Shown in pieces: positions 43,049-50,896 of a DNA stretch of 64,000 nt. The notes under the pieces are model-generated. The model saw nothing but the letters and a program-made list of their open reading frames with translations, was not told where the DNA came from and ran no database searches. The stretch lies in NCBI GenBank assembly GCA_027858295.1, contig JAQICZ010000004.1, positions 1 through 64,000 on the forward strand. The letters are read 5' to 3'. Every line of letters begins with the position of its first letter. Position 1 is the stretch's first letter. This stretch comes from Nanobdellota archaeon. Lineage in GTDB: Archaea > Nanobdellota > Nanobdellia > Pacearchaeales > GW2011-AR1. Made by a program: the position numbers and the translations under genes.

Positions 43049-43996
43049 TTACTCTTCTGGCATGTAAGTTATCTTATAATTTTCTATTACTCTGAAATAT
43101 CTAACTTCTCTTATTTCTGGGAATTTGCTTTTCAACTTGTCTATTGCTTGATAATATTGTTGAGTGTTTTCTATTTCTAGGTCAAATTCTAGGTCGTAGC
43201 CACCGATTGAGATTGCCCAGGAGATTGATTCTTGTAGCGACCTTATTGTTTCTGCGATTTCTTCATATTTTGAGTAGTCATTTAATTCCATTTCAACTGT
43301 GTAAAAATCTCTTCCTAACTTTGAAACGTCTAAATCTACTTTATATCCTAAAATAACTTTTTCATCTTCTAATTTTTTTAATTTTGACTTTATTGTTTTA
43401 ATATCTAGAACTAATTTTTCACTTAATTCCACCAGGGACATTTTTCCGTGCTTTGAAATTAATCTTAATAGTTCTAATTCTTTTTTAGTTGCATAATATA
43501 TGTCTTCTGAAAGATTGATTTGACGAGTTTCTTTTGAATTTGTTAGATATTTTCTTGAAAATTCTCTATAATAAATAATTGGGACTATCATTTTTTCTTT
43601 TATGTTTTTTCTGAATTTAATTGAAAATTCCGAATAAAAGTCGTGGAATTCTTTATTTGATTTTGCGAAGAATGCGAATGCAAAATCCCAATTACCATCT
43701 AATTTTGCAATCCACCAGGCTCGTTTTTCTTTTTTTAGATAATCTATCATTTCTTTTATTCCCGGATTTGAGAAGTCTGAGAATTTAAAATAAACTCTGA
43801 ATAAATTATAGCCTAACCTATTCACATCTACGATTGCACGATAGCCCCTTATTAATTCCTTTTCTTCTAACTGTTTTATTCTGTAACCTACCGCGTCTTT
43901 ACTAAGGCCTACTTTTTTTGCTATCTGAGAATTTGTTATTCTTGCATCCTTTTCTAGCTCGTGGAGTATTTTCTTATCTTTAATGTTTATGTTCAT
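43049..43996 (-). CDS. Double-domain Lrp/AsnC transcriptional regulator
   Basis: A 315-residue tandem Lrp protein with the same plan as the one at 38185. One HTH spans about 5-60 (KILHELEKDARITNSQIAKKVGLS) with a RAM-like domain to about 150. The second HTH spans about 168-225 (LELLRLISKHGKMSLVELSEKL), with a second RAM domain ending EIREVRYFRVIENYKITYMPEE. It is divergent from the prenyl-synthase-like gene whose ATG is at 44090. Shared promoter DNA (44000-44085) is very AT-rich. Regulation of that neighbour is plausible but unproven. Confidence 0.85.
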   Translation of the reverse strand: MNINIKDKKILHELEKDARITNSQIAKKVGLSKDAVGYRIKQLEEKELIRGYRAIVDVNRLGYNLFRVYFKFSDFSNPGIKEMIDYLKKEKRAWWIAKLDGNWDFAFAFFAKSNKEFHDFYSEFSIKFRKNIKEKMIVPIIYYREFSRKYLTNSKETRQINLSEDIYYATKKELELLRLISKHGKMSLVELSEKLVLDIKTIKSKLKKLEDEKVILGYKVDLDVSKLGRDFYTVEMELNDYSKYEEIAETIRSLQESISWAISIGGYDLEFDLEIENTQQYYQAIDKLKSKFPEIREVRYFRVIENYKITYMPEE

Positions 43997-44089
43997 ATTA
44001 AGACTATGTGGGAGTTATTATTTAAATCTTGTTACTTTGTGGTATTTATTATTGAAATGTTTAATATAATATTTTTTTGTTGCTACTAT

Positions 44090-45229
44090 ATGAAAGTTAA
44101 TATAAATAAGAAGGCCAATGAAAGAGAAAATTACTTTAAAATTGCACACAAAATATCTACTCCTATACACAATTATATTATATCCAAAATAAAAAGCAAA
44201 AAGTTACCGAAAGAATTAGGAGAATTTCTTTTAGAACTACCAAAAAAGAGAAAGAATGGAATAATAATGAGAGCTACATTAACATATCTAATTTACAAAA
44301 ACCTTGGAGGTGAAGGTAGTATTAAGTCTATTCTTCCAATACTTTCAATCTCAGAATTATCTAATTATTATGCTTACTTAGATAACTGGATTTTTGACAA
44401 TAAAAACGAGTGCAACAAAGATATTGAATCAATAAAGAAAATAATCATTGCTTCTGAAATATTTAGAGAAATCTGCCAAGAATGTATTGAAGAGTCCGAT
44501 ATACCTATTCAGAAGAAGAGAGAGATTTCAATAAAACTTGCTCATAGTAGTCTCCAATCCTATACTGGGCAATTTAAAGATTTAAAACTAACAATTGATA
44601 AAATACAATTATTTAATTCTGATTCTGATTTTTTCAAGCACTACAAGAAAAAGTCAGAAGATTTAAGTGGATTCTTTTATGGACTAAGTTCTGAAATAGG
44701 CTCAATAATTATACCACAACCCAGAGAAGAATTCAAAAACAAATCAAGAAAATTGGGAAACATATTTGGAACAACCTTGCACATGAGTAATGATTTGGGA
44801 GATTTTAGCATTTTTACAGATAATAAAGAGTCTCTCAAATCATACAAAGATCAGTTAGCAGACTTATCAAATGAAAGACTCACACTACCAATATATCTAA
44901 CAATTAAAAATGGCAATATAGATGAAAGTATGTCATTCCGAGAACTTATTAAAAATCCAGATTTATTATATCTAAAAATAAATGCCACAAAATCACTTAT
45001 TTCATCTGGAAGCTTTCATAAAATAATGGATTTTTTAAATAAGGAAGAAAGAGATATTAAAAAATATCTTAATCAAAATTTTCCGGAGAATACATATCGG
45101 AAAATGCTAGAGGCATTAACAAGCATAATAACATCAAATAAATATTTAAAAAATTTAAAAGATATGGAGAAGGACTCTCAAATTAAATTAAGTAAAGGTG
45201 GGAAGAACCCAGTTAAGAAAAATTACTGA
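44090..45229 (+). CDS. Diverged polyprenyl-synthetase-like protein
   Basis: About 379 residues from the ATG at 44090. An open frame extends back to 43961 but lies over the divergent regulator's promoter. Overall shape resembles a trans-isoprenyl diphosphate synthase: KNGIIMRATLTYLIYKNLGGE replaces the GGKRxRP start, YYAYLDNWIFDNK stands where the first DDxxD should be, and GTTLHMSNDLGDF sits at the second Asp-rich site, followed by ERLTLPIYLTI. Both metal sites are incomplete, so it may be inactive or have another role. It overlaps the convergent eL31 gene end by 7 bp. Confidence 0.6.
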   Translation: MKVNINKKANERENYFKIAHKISTPIHNYIISKIKSKKLPKELGEFLLELPKKRKNGIIMRATLTYLIYKNLGGEGSIKSILPILSISELSNYYAYLDNWIFDNKNECNKDIESIKKIIIASEIFREICQECIEESDIPIQKKREISIKLAHSSLQSYTGQFKDLKLTIDKIQLFNSDSDFFKHYKKKSEDLSGFFYGLSSEIGSIIIPQPREEFKNKSRKLGNIFGTTLHMSNDLGDFSIFTDNKESLKSYKDQLADLSNERLTLPIYLTIKNGNIDESMSFRELIKNPDLLYLKINATKSLISSGSFHKIMDFLNKEERDIKKYLNQNFPENTYRKMLEALTSIITSNKYLKNLKDMEKDSQIKLSKGGKNPVKKNY

Positions 45230-45849
45230 CCTCTAGATGTTTTATCGTATGTCTTTTCTAGATTCTTAGTTTCTTCTGCAGTTTTTGGGGTAGTAGTTTT
45301 CTTTACAGTTTTAGCTTCAGTCTTTGCTTCTTTTTGAGCAACTTCTTTTACAGCTTCAGCCTTTTCTTTTTCTTCAACAACATCAGCTACACCGTCTTTA
45401 TCTTTGTCAGCTTCTTTTGGAGCTTCTGCTTCTTTTGGAGCTTCTGCTTCTTCTTTATCTTTCTTTTTAGCGTCAAGATCTTCAGCTGCTGCTTTTCCAA
45501 TCTTTGATTGTTTAGCTGAATTCTTTTGTTCTCTCGCTTGCTTGTAATGCAAGTTTGAAGGAAGGTCAACTGCGTAAACTCTTACGATGTCTCCCTCTTT
45601 TACTACCTTAACCTTAATCTTATTGATTGGATGCTTAATTCCTCTGTACCAAATAGCTTCATTAACGTATTTGTCTAATCTTACGTTATTTAAATCTCTG
45701 TCCGCAACTTTCATATGCCTTGCAACAAATTCTTTAATAACTTTAATTGCTTTTGGTGCCTTCTTGTATCTTACAACTGATCGACATTTTTCTCTTAATG
45801 GAATAACGTATTCTCTTTCATTTGCTGATGCTTTTGTTTTTTCTGCCAT
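45223..45849 (-). CDS. rpl31e: Ribosomal protein eL31 with long acidic/basic tail
   Basis: A 208-residue protein. Residues about 10-105 are a complete eL31 domain (REYVIPLREKCRSVVRYKKAPKAI, then VRLDKYVNEAIWYRGIKHPINKIKVKV). eL31 lines the peptide exit tunnel of the large subunit. The remaining 100 residues are a low-complexity tail rich in Lys, Glu and Ala, with APKEAEAPKEA repeats and one DKDKDGVAD stretch. This is far longer than normal (about 90 residues in total). The tail may be disordered. It follows eL39 by 12 bp in one ribosomal operon with eS19. Confidence 0.9.
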   Translation of the reverse strand: MAEKTKASANEREYVIPLREKCRSVVRYKKAPKAIKVIKEFVARHMKVADRDLNNVRLDKYVNEAIWYRGIKHPINKIKVKVVKEGDIVRVYAVDLPSNLHYKQAREQKNSAKQSKIGKAAAEDLDAKKKDKEEAEAPKEAEAPKEADKDKDGVADVVEEKEKAEAVKEVAQKEAKTEAKTVKKTTTPKTAEETKNLEKTYDKTSRGQ

Positions 45850-45861
45850 TTTATTTTAAAA

Positions 45862-46065
45862 TTATCCGAAATGAGACTTTCTTCTCTTTCCTGGTTTAAT
45901 ATGTAATTTAGTTCTTCTCCAAGATCTTCTCTGATGAGTTGTTGCTGAAGGATGAATTCTTTTTCCGGGTCCAAACTTTTTTAGAACTACCCAAATAGGT
46001 GCCCACTTGGTTTGTCTTCCTTTCACAGTCAACTTTTCTTTTTTTCCTTTGTATTTTATTCCCAT
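45862..46065 (-). CDS. rpl39e: Ribosomal protein eL39
   Basis: A 67-residue eL39: basic throughout, with the core APIWVVLKKFG and HQRRSWRRTKLHI that matches the P-I-W and R-W-R-R-T-K-L blocks of the family. It is longer than the usual about 51 residues at both ends. It lies at the peptide exit tunnel. It is located between eS19 (1 bp away) and eL31, the standard archaeal neighbourhood. Confidence 0.85.
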   Translation of the reverse strand: MGIKYKGKKEKLTVKGRQTKWAPIWVVLKKFGPGKRIHPSATTHQRRSWRRTKLHIKPGKRRKSHFG

Positions 46066-46066
46066 T

Positions 46067-46492
46067 TTAGTTAATTGATTCTAAGAATTCCTTTCCTTTT
46101 TTTGTTAATTGTCTTCCTGGCTTCTTATCTCTTACTCCTCTAATATCTTGAGCGAGTTCAGTAAGACCAGCTTTATCAGCTTGTTGCAGAATAGTTCTGA
46201 TAATTTTTCCTGAAGCTTTAATGAATTTCTCTGGTTTCATTCCTCTATCTTTCTTTGAACCATATTTTGTTCGGAGTCTTTCAACACCAACTATTTTCAT
46301 CTTGTAAATTTGCCTAAGAACTGAAGCTGATCTTTTGTACCAGAAGTCTGCGTCTTCAATTGGTCTTTCTTTTGAGGCACCTGACTTAACTAATAATGAC
46401 CAAACTGGAGTCTCAAATTCTGGAATAGATTTTAGAGCTTCTGCTAATTTAAGGTTATATTCTTGTGCTTCAATTTCAAATATACTTGTCAT
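46067..46492 (-). CDS. rps19e: Ribosomal protein eS19
   Basis: A 141-residue eS19, a small-subunit protein: FETPVWSLLVKSGASKERPIED, DFWYKRSASVLRQIYKMKIVGVERLRTKYGSK and RQLTKKGKEFLESI are the family blocks, all present and of normal length. First gene of the eS19-eL39-eL31 unit. The start ATG at 46492 is preceded by AT-rich DNA. Confidence 0.95.
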   Translation of the reverse strand: MTSIFEIEAQEYNLKLAEALKSIPEFETPVWSLLVKSGASKERPIEDADFWYKRSASVLRQIYKMKIVGVERLRTKYGSKKDRGMKPEKFIKASGKIIRTILQQADKAGLTELAQDIRGVRDKKPGRQLTKKGKEFLESIN

Positions 46493-46643
46493 TTTTATTT
46501 TAAGTTTAGCTCACTTTTTCAGTGATAGATTGGCTCAAGGCCATCAACTTGATATTAGAGGACAAATTGGGTTTATAAAGATTTCGCCGCGACAAAATCT
46601 TAGTTGTTAGGCATCAGTCGCTAGTTATTAGAAAATAATAAAT

Positions 46644-46967
46644 TATTCTCTAGCTTTACGCCATTCCTTTCCTGGAGAAACGGCGTTTCTCCTTTGGCAA
46701 ACCTCTTCCTTCTACATTGAAGCGTATTTCTCAAAAGATTTATTTTTTATTCCCTTTTGGGTGTAATACCCCGCAGCTTGCTGCGAAAACTTTAAGTTAA
46801 ATTATCACCTCTTTTTTTAATTTAGACACCCCGCAGCTTGCTGCGATTGGGAGTTTCATTTGCACATAAAGCTTTATTTGAATTTAATGCTGTAAAAAAT
46901 AAAGAGAAATAATTTACCTCAAGGGTGATTAATCACAGAAATGCCTATTCTCTAGCTTTACGCCATT
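46644..46967. repeat. 280-bp insert bounded by a 22-bp duplication of a gene tail
   Basis: The same 22 bp, starting TATTCTCTAGC and ending TTTACGCCATT, occurs at 46644-46665 and 46946-46967. The second copy is the end of the CRM gene. Between them are a GGAGAAAC (46674-46681)/GTTTCTCC (46685-46692) hairpin and two copies of ACCCCGCAGCTTGCTGCGA (46768-46786, 46828-46846). A family core AAGTTAAATTATCACCTC lies between those copies. The gap at 46493-46944 has no other content. Confidence 0.85.
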
Positions 46968-47187
46968 TTTTAAGAGTTATTGTAAAACCTATACACCTTG
47001 CTGTGTAGTAGACTCCCATTTTTTCTAATAATTCGTTTGCATATTTCTTCACATCATCTTTTGACTCTCTTGCTGATGGTAGAACGGAGACTTTTACTGT
47101 TCTAACATCTGTAAAATATGTCTTTAATGTTTGAATAAATGTTGGTGTTATTCCGTTTTTTCCTAATTGTAATTCTTTGATTGCCAT
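46945..47187 (-). CDS. CRM-domain (YhbY-like) RNA-binding protein
   Basis: An 80-residue CRM domain: LGKNGITPTFIQTLKTYF holds the GxxG-like RNA-binding loop region, VRTVKVSVLPSARESKDDVKKYANELLEKMG the central helix-strand pair, and RCIGFTITLKKWRKARE the end. YhbY-type proteins associate with pre-50S ribosomes. The final codons are in the 22-bp duplicated segment. It is upstream of the ribosomal eS19 group on the same strand. Confidence 0.85.
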   Translation of the reverse strand: MAIKELQLGKNGITPTFIQTLKTYFTDVRTVKVSVLPSARESKDDVKKYANELLEKMGVYYTARCIGFTITLKKWRKARE

Positions 47188-47264
47188 GATGAATAAAATG
47201 GGTTTTAGTTTATAATTGTGATGATTTGGGAGAAATAGCTGAATTTTGGGGCTCCAAATTAATA

Positions 47265-47355
47265 TGTTAAGACAAAGGCAGTTCGCTATAACTCACTAAA
47301 ATTAGTCGCGTCCCGCTGGGCCTGAATTGCTGGAGATTAGCAGAGTTTCAGGGCA
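47265..47355. repeat. Intergenic family module
   Basis: AAGGCAGTTCGCTATAACTC, ATTAGTCGCGTCCCGCTGGG, then AATTGCTGGAGATTAGCAG. A diverged copy with the core stem altered. Confidence 0.6.
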
Positions 47356-47383
47356 TTAAACACAGAAGGTTTGCTACAATGAA

Positions 47384-47797
47384 TTAGATTATATCTTGCT
47401 TCTCGAATTCCATTAATTGACCTTTCTTTGCGGGGGTTGCCTCAAAGTTTATGATGTCGATTTTGCTTACCTTGATTATTTTTGCAGCTCTCACACCGAA
47501 GGTTCCGGTTTTCATTGATTTGGATTTATGAATATCTTTCCCTAAAAATCTATGTATCATTATGTCTTCTTGACCTTGCTTCCAATCTCTTGAATACCTT
47601 GCACACATTATTGCTGCTTCTTTTATGTCGCCATGTTTTGGAATGCCTTTAATGTTTAGGAAAGGTGAACCTGGAGCTTTTGTGTGAAAGACTTCTTCTT
47701 TTGGTTTAACTTGTGCTATTAACTCTTCGTTATTGGCGTCTGACCTTCCAGCTAAGAATAATGTACCTTGTTTTGAAATGTGAGTTCGCAAATTCAT
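47384..47797 (-). CDS. Stand-alone NFACT-R domain protein
   Basis: A 137-residue protein equal to the RNA-binding C-terminal domain of NFACT/RqcH proteins: LAGRSDANNEELIAQVKPKEEVFHTKAPGSPFLNIKG, then GDIKEAAIMCARYSRDWKQG. In full NFACT proteins this domain contacts tRNA or rRNA at stalled large subunits. Here there is no N-terminal FbpA half. It may act alone or with a separate partner. It precedes the CRM gene on the minus strand, so both neighbours are translation related. Confidence 0.85.
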   Translation of the reverse strand: MNLRTHISKQGTLFLAGRSDANNEELIAQVKPKEEVFHTKAPGSPFLNIKGIPKHGDIKEAAIMCARYSRDWKQGQEDIMIHRFLGKDIHKSKSMKTGTFGVRAAKIIKVSKIDIINFEATPAKKGQLMEFEKQDII

Positions 47798-47958
47798 AGG
47801 ATAGTTAGTAGTTTTTAGTATTTAGTTGTTAGGATTAAACTTAGTTATTCTAATAACCACTTCCAGACTGGTCTAATTATTATTTTTTCCCATCTATTAT
47901 CAACTCATCTTCTTGATTATGTGTTAGACATAAGAGTTTTCACCGACAATGAACACTT

Positions 47959-48493
47959 TTATTCATTGGCAATGAAAACCTTTTGCCAAATAGAACTCTG
48001 TAAAAGTATATGGTCTTGCAATGATTTCTTTAGATTATAATTATTTGACCAGCCAGAATAAGCAGACCAACCTTGCCGAATATTACTAAACTTTCCTTCT
48101 GATATTTTTTCTTTATTGAAACGTTCTATTTTTTTCACAAATACTTCTAATATTTCTTTTTCTAAGTAATTTATAATAATAAAAATTTCTAAATCCACCA
48201 AAATCGACTCCTCTTGAAAGATTAATTATTTTAGATTTATCTGGATGGAGTTCTAATTTTAATTTATCTTCTAGAAAGTCGACTATTTCATTCAACCACT
48301 CTTTTAATTTATATTTTGAAGGATTAATCAAAATAAAATCGTCTACATATTTAATATAATATTTACATTCCAATTTGTGCTTTACAAAATAATCTAATTC
48401 ATTTAGATAAATATTTGCGAAAAATTGAGATGTTAAATTTCCTAATGGCATTCCTTTTTCAAATGAAAAATTATATAATATTATTGATGTCAA
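47959..48493 (-). pseudogene. DGR-type reverse transcriptase, N-terminally truncated and frameshifted
   Basis: The readable part starts from a TTG and has KGMPLGNLTSQFFANIYLNEL, the conserved block of DGR reverse transcriptases, then the catalytic YVDDF and GVDFGGF. Frame 1 stops after NRTFQ. A second frame (47959-48201) continues with IERFNKEKISEGKF and GWSAYSGW. The frames join if one A is removed from a run of seven (48129-48135), giving about 178 residues. The upstream motifs (the first Asp block) are missing: sequence beyond 48493 is repeat DNA. It belongs with the template and target at 48660-49725. Confidence 0.85.
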
Positions 48494-48659
48494 ATTTTGC
48501 TAAAAGTCTCGCTAACCACACGCTAGTGGAACAAAATCTCAGGCAGTAAAAAACCCTTGTGGACAACTTTACAGACAGTTAAAAACCCTTGGTAAAGTTT
48601 TCAATGCAAAGCCGTCGAGGGAAAGTTTTCAATGGAAAATTGTCTGGAGAAGGGCTATT
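48494..48659. repeat. Repeat-derived sequence replacing the RT N-terminus
   Basis: Immediately before the RT frame lie GCTAACCACACGCTAGTGG, similar to GCTGATTACACCCTAGTGG at 14850, and two copies of AAACCCTTG-type and AAAGTTTTCAATG segments about 50 and 30 bp apart. These are pieces of the dispersed hairpin family, so the RT was probably broken by such an insertion. Confidence 0.6.
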
Positions 48660-48745
48660 CCGAAAGCCTGGTTATTATTATCATTCCAGTTGTTGCCATT
48701 GAGATTCAATTCGCCATTATTATTATCACCCAAGACAGACACGCC
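48660..48745 (-). other. DGR template repeat (TR)
   Basis: Read on the minus strand this 86-bp segment is GGCGTGTCTGTCTTGGGTGA followed by runs of AAT and AAC codons, ending CAGGCTTTCGG. It matches the end of the target gene (48998-49077). The Asn codons at variable sites (NNN, N, NN, N, NNN in translation) are the signature of a template whose adenines are mutagenised. It is non-coding here: no start or extended frame surrounds it. Confidence 0.85.
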
Positions 48746-48984
48746 TTTAATAGCCAATTAATTGAAAGTAAATCACCATCTCTTCAATATTCATAATATT
48801 TCAACTACTAATTGTTAAGATTGTATTTTATGGACTCGTTTGAGCCTCTATTAATTGACTTGTAGTCCTATTCTATATTTCTTGGTCATGGAAATATAAA
48901 AATTCTCCAGGACAAAATACAAATGATAAACTCACTTATCAAAATTTCGAAAAAAAACCTATACTTCAAATGCCAGTGAGCAAT

Positions 48985-49725
48985 CTAAACCTTTACCCCG
49001 AAAACCAGGCCATCAACCCAGGTATAGCCAATGAGGTTCAATTCGCCATAATTAATATCACCCAAGACAGATACACCTAATTCTGGCTCTGAAACAGAAT
49101 CAAAATTCCATAGGTCAACGAATGGGTATAGTTTTGATATTTCTTCAAGTTTTGGTGAACTCTTATTATCTGAGAATTCTAAGGCTCTTGCCAAACCATT
49201 TGTTTTTGGATTAACTGCAAATTCTTTGGGAGATTGTTCCCCTTGCTTAAATGATTCATAGGGGGCATATACAAAATCCTTCACACCTTCCATTGTGTTG
49301 TTTGGAACTCTCCATATGCCCTTAATCTTTTTAGCTTTATTTAGATAGCCTTTAAGGATTTTTTCATCTACTATTGGTTTACCATCTTTATCTTTTGGAG
49401 GGTTCAAAAAAACTCCTTCTGAAGTTCTAACATTTCTTCCTAATTGTTGATATGAAGGTTTTAGAATATCATCTTTTACTACCGAATATGCTTCTCTTGT
49501 GACAGAGATTGATTCTGCTGTTGTTGGTTCTCTAAAAGTCATTCTCTCTCTTGTTTCTGGATGAGTATAATTCTTATTCATTTCTTGTACATTATTATTA
49601 AAAGTGTTTTGGCCAAAAGCAGGAGAGCTAACAATAAGCCTTTTTCCCTGATGTGGAATTGTTAACAAACCTCTGAATGGTAATTCTGATCGAGATTCTT
49701 TTATTATGTTATAATTTCCTTTCAT
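48985..49725 (-). CDS. DGR target protein with C-terminal variable region
   Basis: A 246-residue protein whose last 31 residues are the variable region, ending WVDGLVFGVKV. The preceding 210 residues (start MKGNYNIIKESRSELPFRGL) contain helical and beta segments with no signal peptide or TM, and I do not recognise the fold. The end (GVSVLGD, GELNL, G, W, D, FG) resembles the C-type-lectin-like tails common in DGR targets. It is likely a ligand-binding protein with a diversified surface. Most residue differences from the template occur at AAY codons. Confidence 0.85.
   Translation of the reverse strand: MKGNYNIIKESRSELPFRGLLTIPHQGKRLIVSSPAFGQNTFNNNVQEMNKNYTHPETRERMTFREPTTAESISVTREAYSVVKDDILKPSYQQLGRNVRTSEGVFLNPPKDKDGKPIVDEKILKGYLNKAKKIKGIWRVPNNTMEGVKDFVYAPYESFKQGEQSPKEFAVNPKTNGLARALEFSDNKSSPKLEEISKLYPFVDLWNFDSVSEPELGVSVLGDINYGELNLIGYTWVDGLVFGVKV
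48998..49077 (-). other. DGR variable repeat (VR)
   Basis: This 80-bp segment covers the 3' end of the target gene and aligns with the template at 48660-48745. With a two-codon gap after the WxD codons, I count 15 substitutions, of which 10 are at template adenines (for example AAT to TAT, AAT to ATT, AAC to ACC, AAT to GTT). The invariant codons (GVSVLGD, GELNL, W) match exactly or synonymously. Confidence 0.85.
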
Positions 49726-49781
49726 ATTATATCCTAGAATTTAAAGTTTATAAAAGTTTTCGGCTTGTTACTATTGTATAA

Positions 49782-50795
49782 TTATAAAAATAGAATAAAT
49801 CCACCTACAATAAAAGCTAATTGAAATAAGTTAACTACCAATGGAACTTCCCATTCGTATGCTTTCTTTGAGGGTTTTATTTTTCTAAGCAAAACTATTG
49901 CTAAATGTTCCAGGCCATAGATCCCTTTTTGTCTTAAAGTTAAGGACCCGTCTTTTTCTAATTTGCCGAAACTTTGGATTTTTAATTTTCCTCTTGCCTT
50001 CAGTATCATTTCAATTATGTATGGGATGAAAAAGAAAACTGCAATTTTCTCTATATTGCCGAGAATAACGACTGCTGCGATTAAGGCTCCAGTTGAATAG
50101 GTCATCACATCTCCAGGGAATGTTTTTGCTGGGTATTTATTGAAGAACCAGAATCCCAGAAGAGCTGCAACAAATGACATGCCTATTAATGCTAACCATA
50201 AATTACCTTGAGTAACATTTACTATTGAGAGTGCAGTTAGGAGAAGCATTCCTTGACTTGCTTCTAATCCATTGAAACCTGCTAAAAAATTAAAAGTTGT
50301 TGTTACGCCGACTACTGCAAATGGTATTAAAAGAAGGGGGTATAGTAATCCAAAGTCGACTCCCATAACAACTGACTCACCTGCATTAATAACCATTAAT
50401 GGGATTGCAATAAAAATCATCATTAAAATTCTTGTTTTCTTCTCTAGTCCACCACTTTTCCATCCAAATAAATCATCTACTAATCCAACTGCTGCAGCTA
50501 AAACAACTGTAGTTAACAAGGCAAAGATTTCAACTAGATTCGTTTCTGCTTTAAATAAAAATGTCTTTACCCCTATATATAAAAAAACTGCAGTAATAAA
50601 TCCGACTAGTACAGCGACTCCTCCGGAGCCAGCAACATTCTTTGGTGTCCTGATCTTATGCATGTCTTCCCAAACCCATCTCATTTTCTTCGCTTTTCTA
50701 ATCCATTTGGGAAGAACCCATAAAGTTAAAATAAAAGAGATTAAGACAATTGGAACAAACAAGGCTCCCAAAAACATTAGATTACTTAATATCAT
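49782..50795 (-). CDS. GT4-family polyprenyl-phosphate sugar-1-phosphate transferase
   Basis: A 337-residue polytopic membrane protein of the MraY/WecA/Alg7 family: GSGGVAVLVGF after the first TM, the Mg-binding GLVDDLFGW (about 105-113), NFLAGFNGLEASQG (about 168-181) and FNKYPAKTFPGDVMTYSTGA (about 217-236). About ten TM helices. It transfers a HexNAc-1-phosphate from UDP-sugar to dolichyl phosphate and starts N-glycan (AglH-like) or other surface-glycan synthesis. That fits the sequon-rich surface proteins in this window. Confidence 0.93.
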   Translation of the reverse strand: MILSNLMFLGALFVPIVLISFILTLWVLPKWIRKAKKMRWVWEDMHKIRTPKNVAGSGGVAVLVGFITAVFLYIGVKTFLFKAETNLVEIFALLTTVVLAAAVGLVDDLFGWKSGGLEKKTRILMMIFIAIPLMVINAGESVVMGVDFGLLYPLLLIPFAVVGVTTTFNFLAGFNGLEASQGMLLLTALSIVNVTQGNLWLALIGMSFVAALLGFWFFNKYPAKTFPGDVMTYSTGALIAAVVILGNIEKIAVFFFIPYIIEMILKARGKLKIQSFGKLEKDGSLTLRQKGIYGLEHLAIVLLRKIKPSKKAYEWEVPLVVNLFQLAFIVGGFILFL

Positions 50796-50896
50796 AATAA
50801 ATAGAGGGAATTTCTGCTTTTAAATTTTGATATAATGGAATGCTAACCACAGACTACAGACTGCAGACTGCCAATAATAAGAATATCAAAAAAAAC

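Noticed and set aside
47959-48493. Reverse transcriptase of a group II intron or retron
   Set aside because: The SQFFANIYLNELD block, and the adjacent template/variable pair with adenine-biased changes, fit a DGR; no intron RNA domain or msr/msd-like structure is seen.
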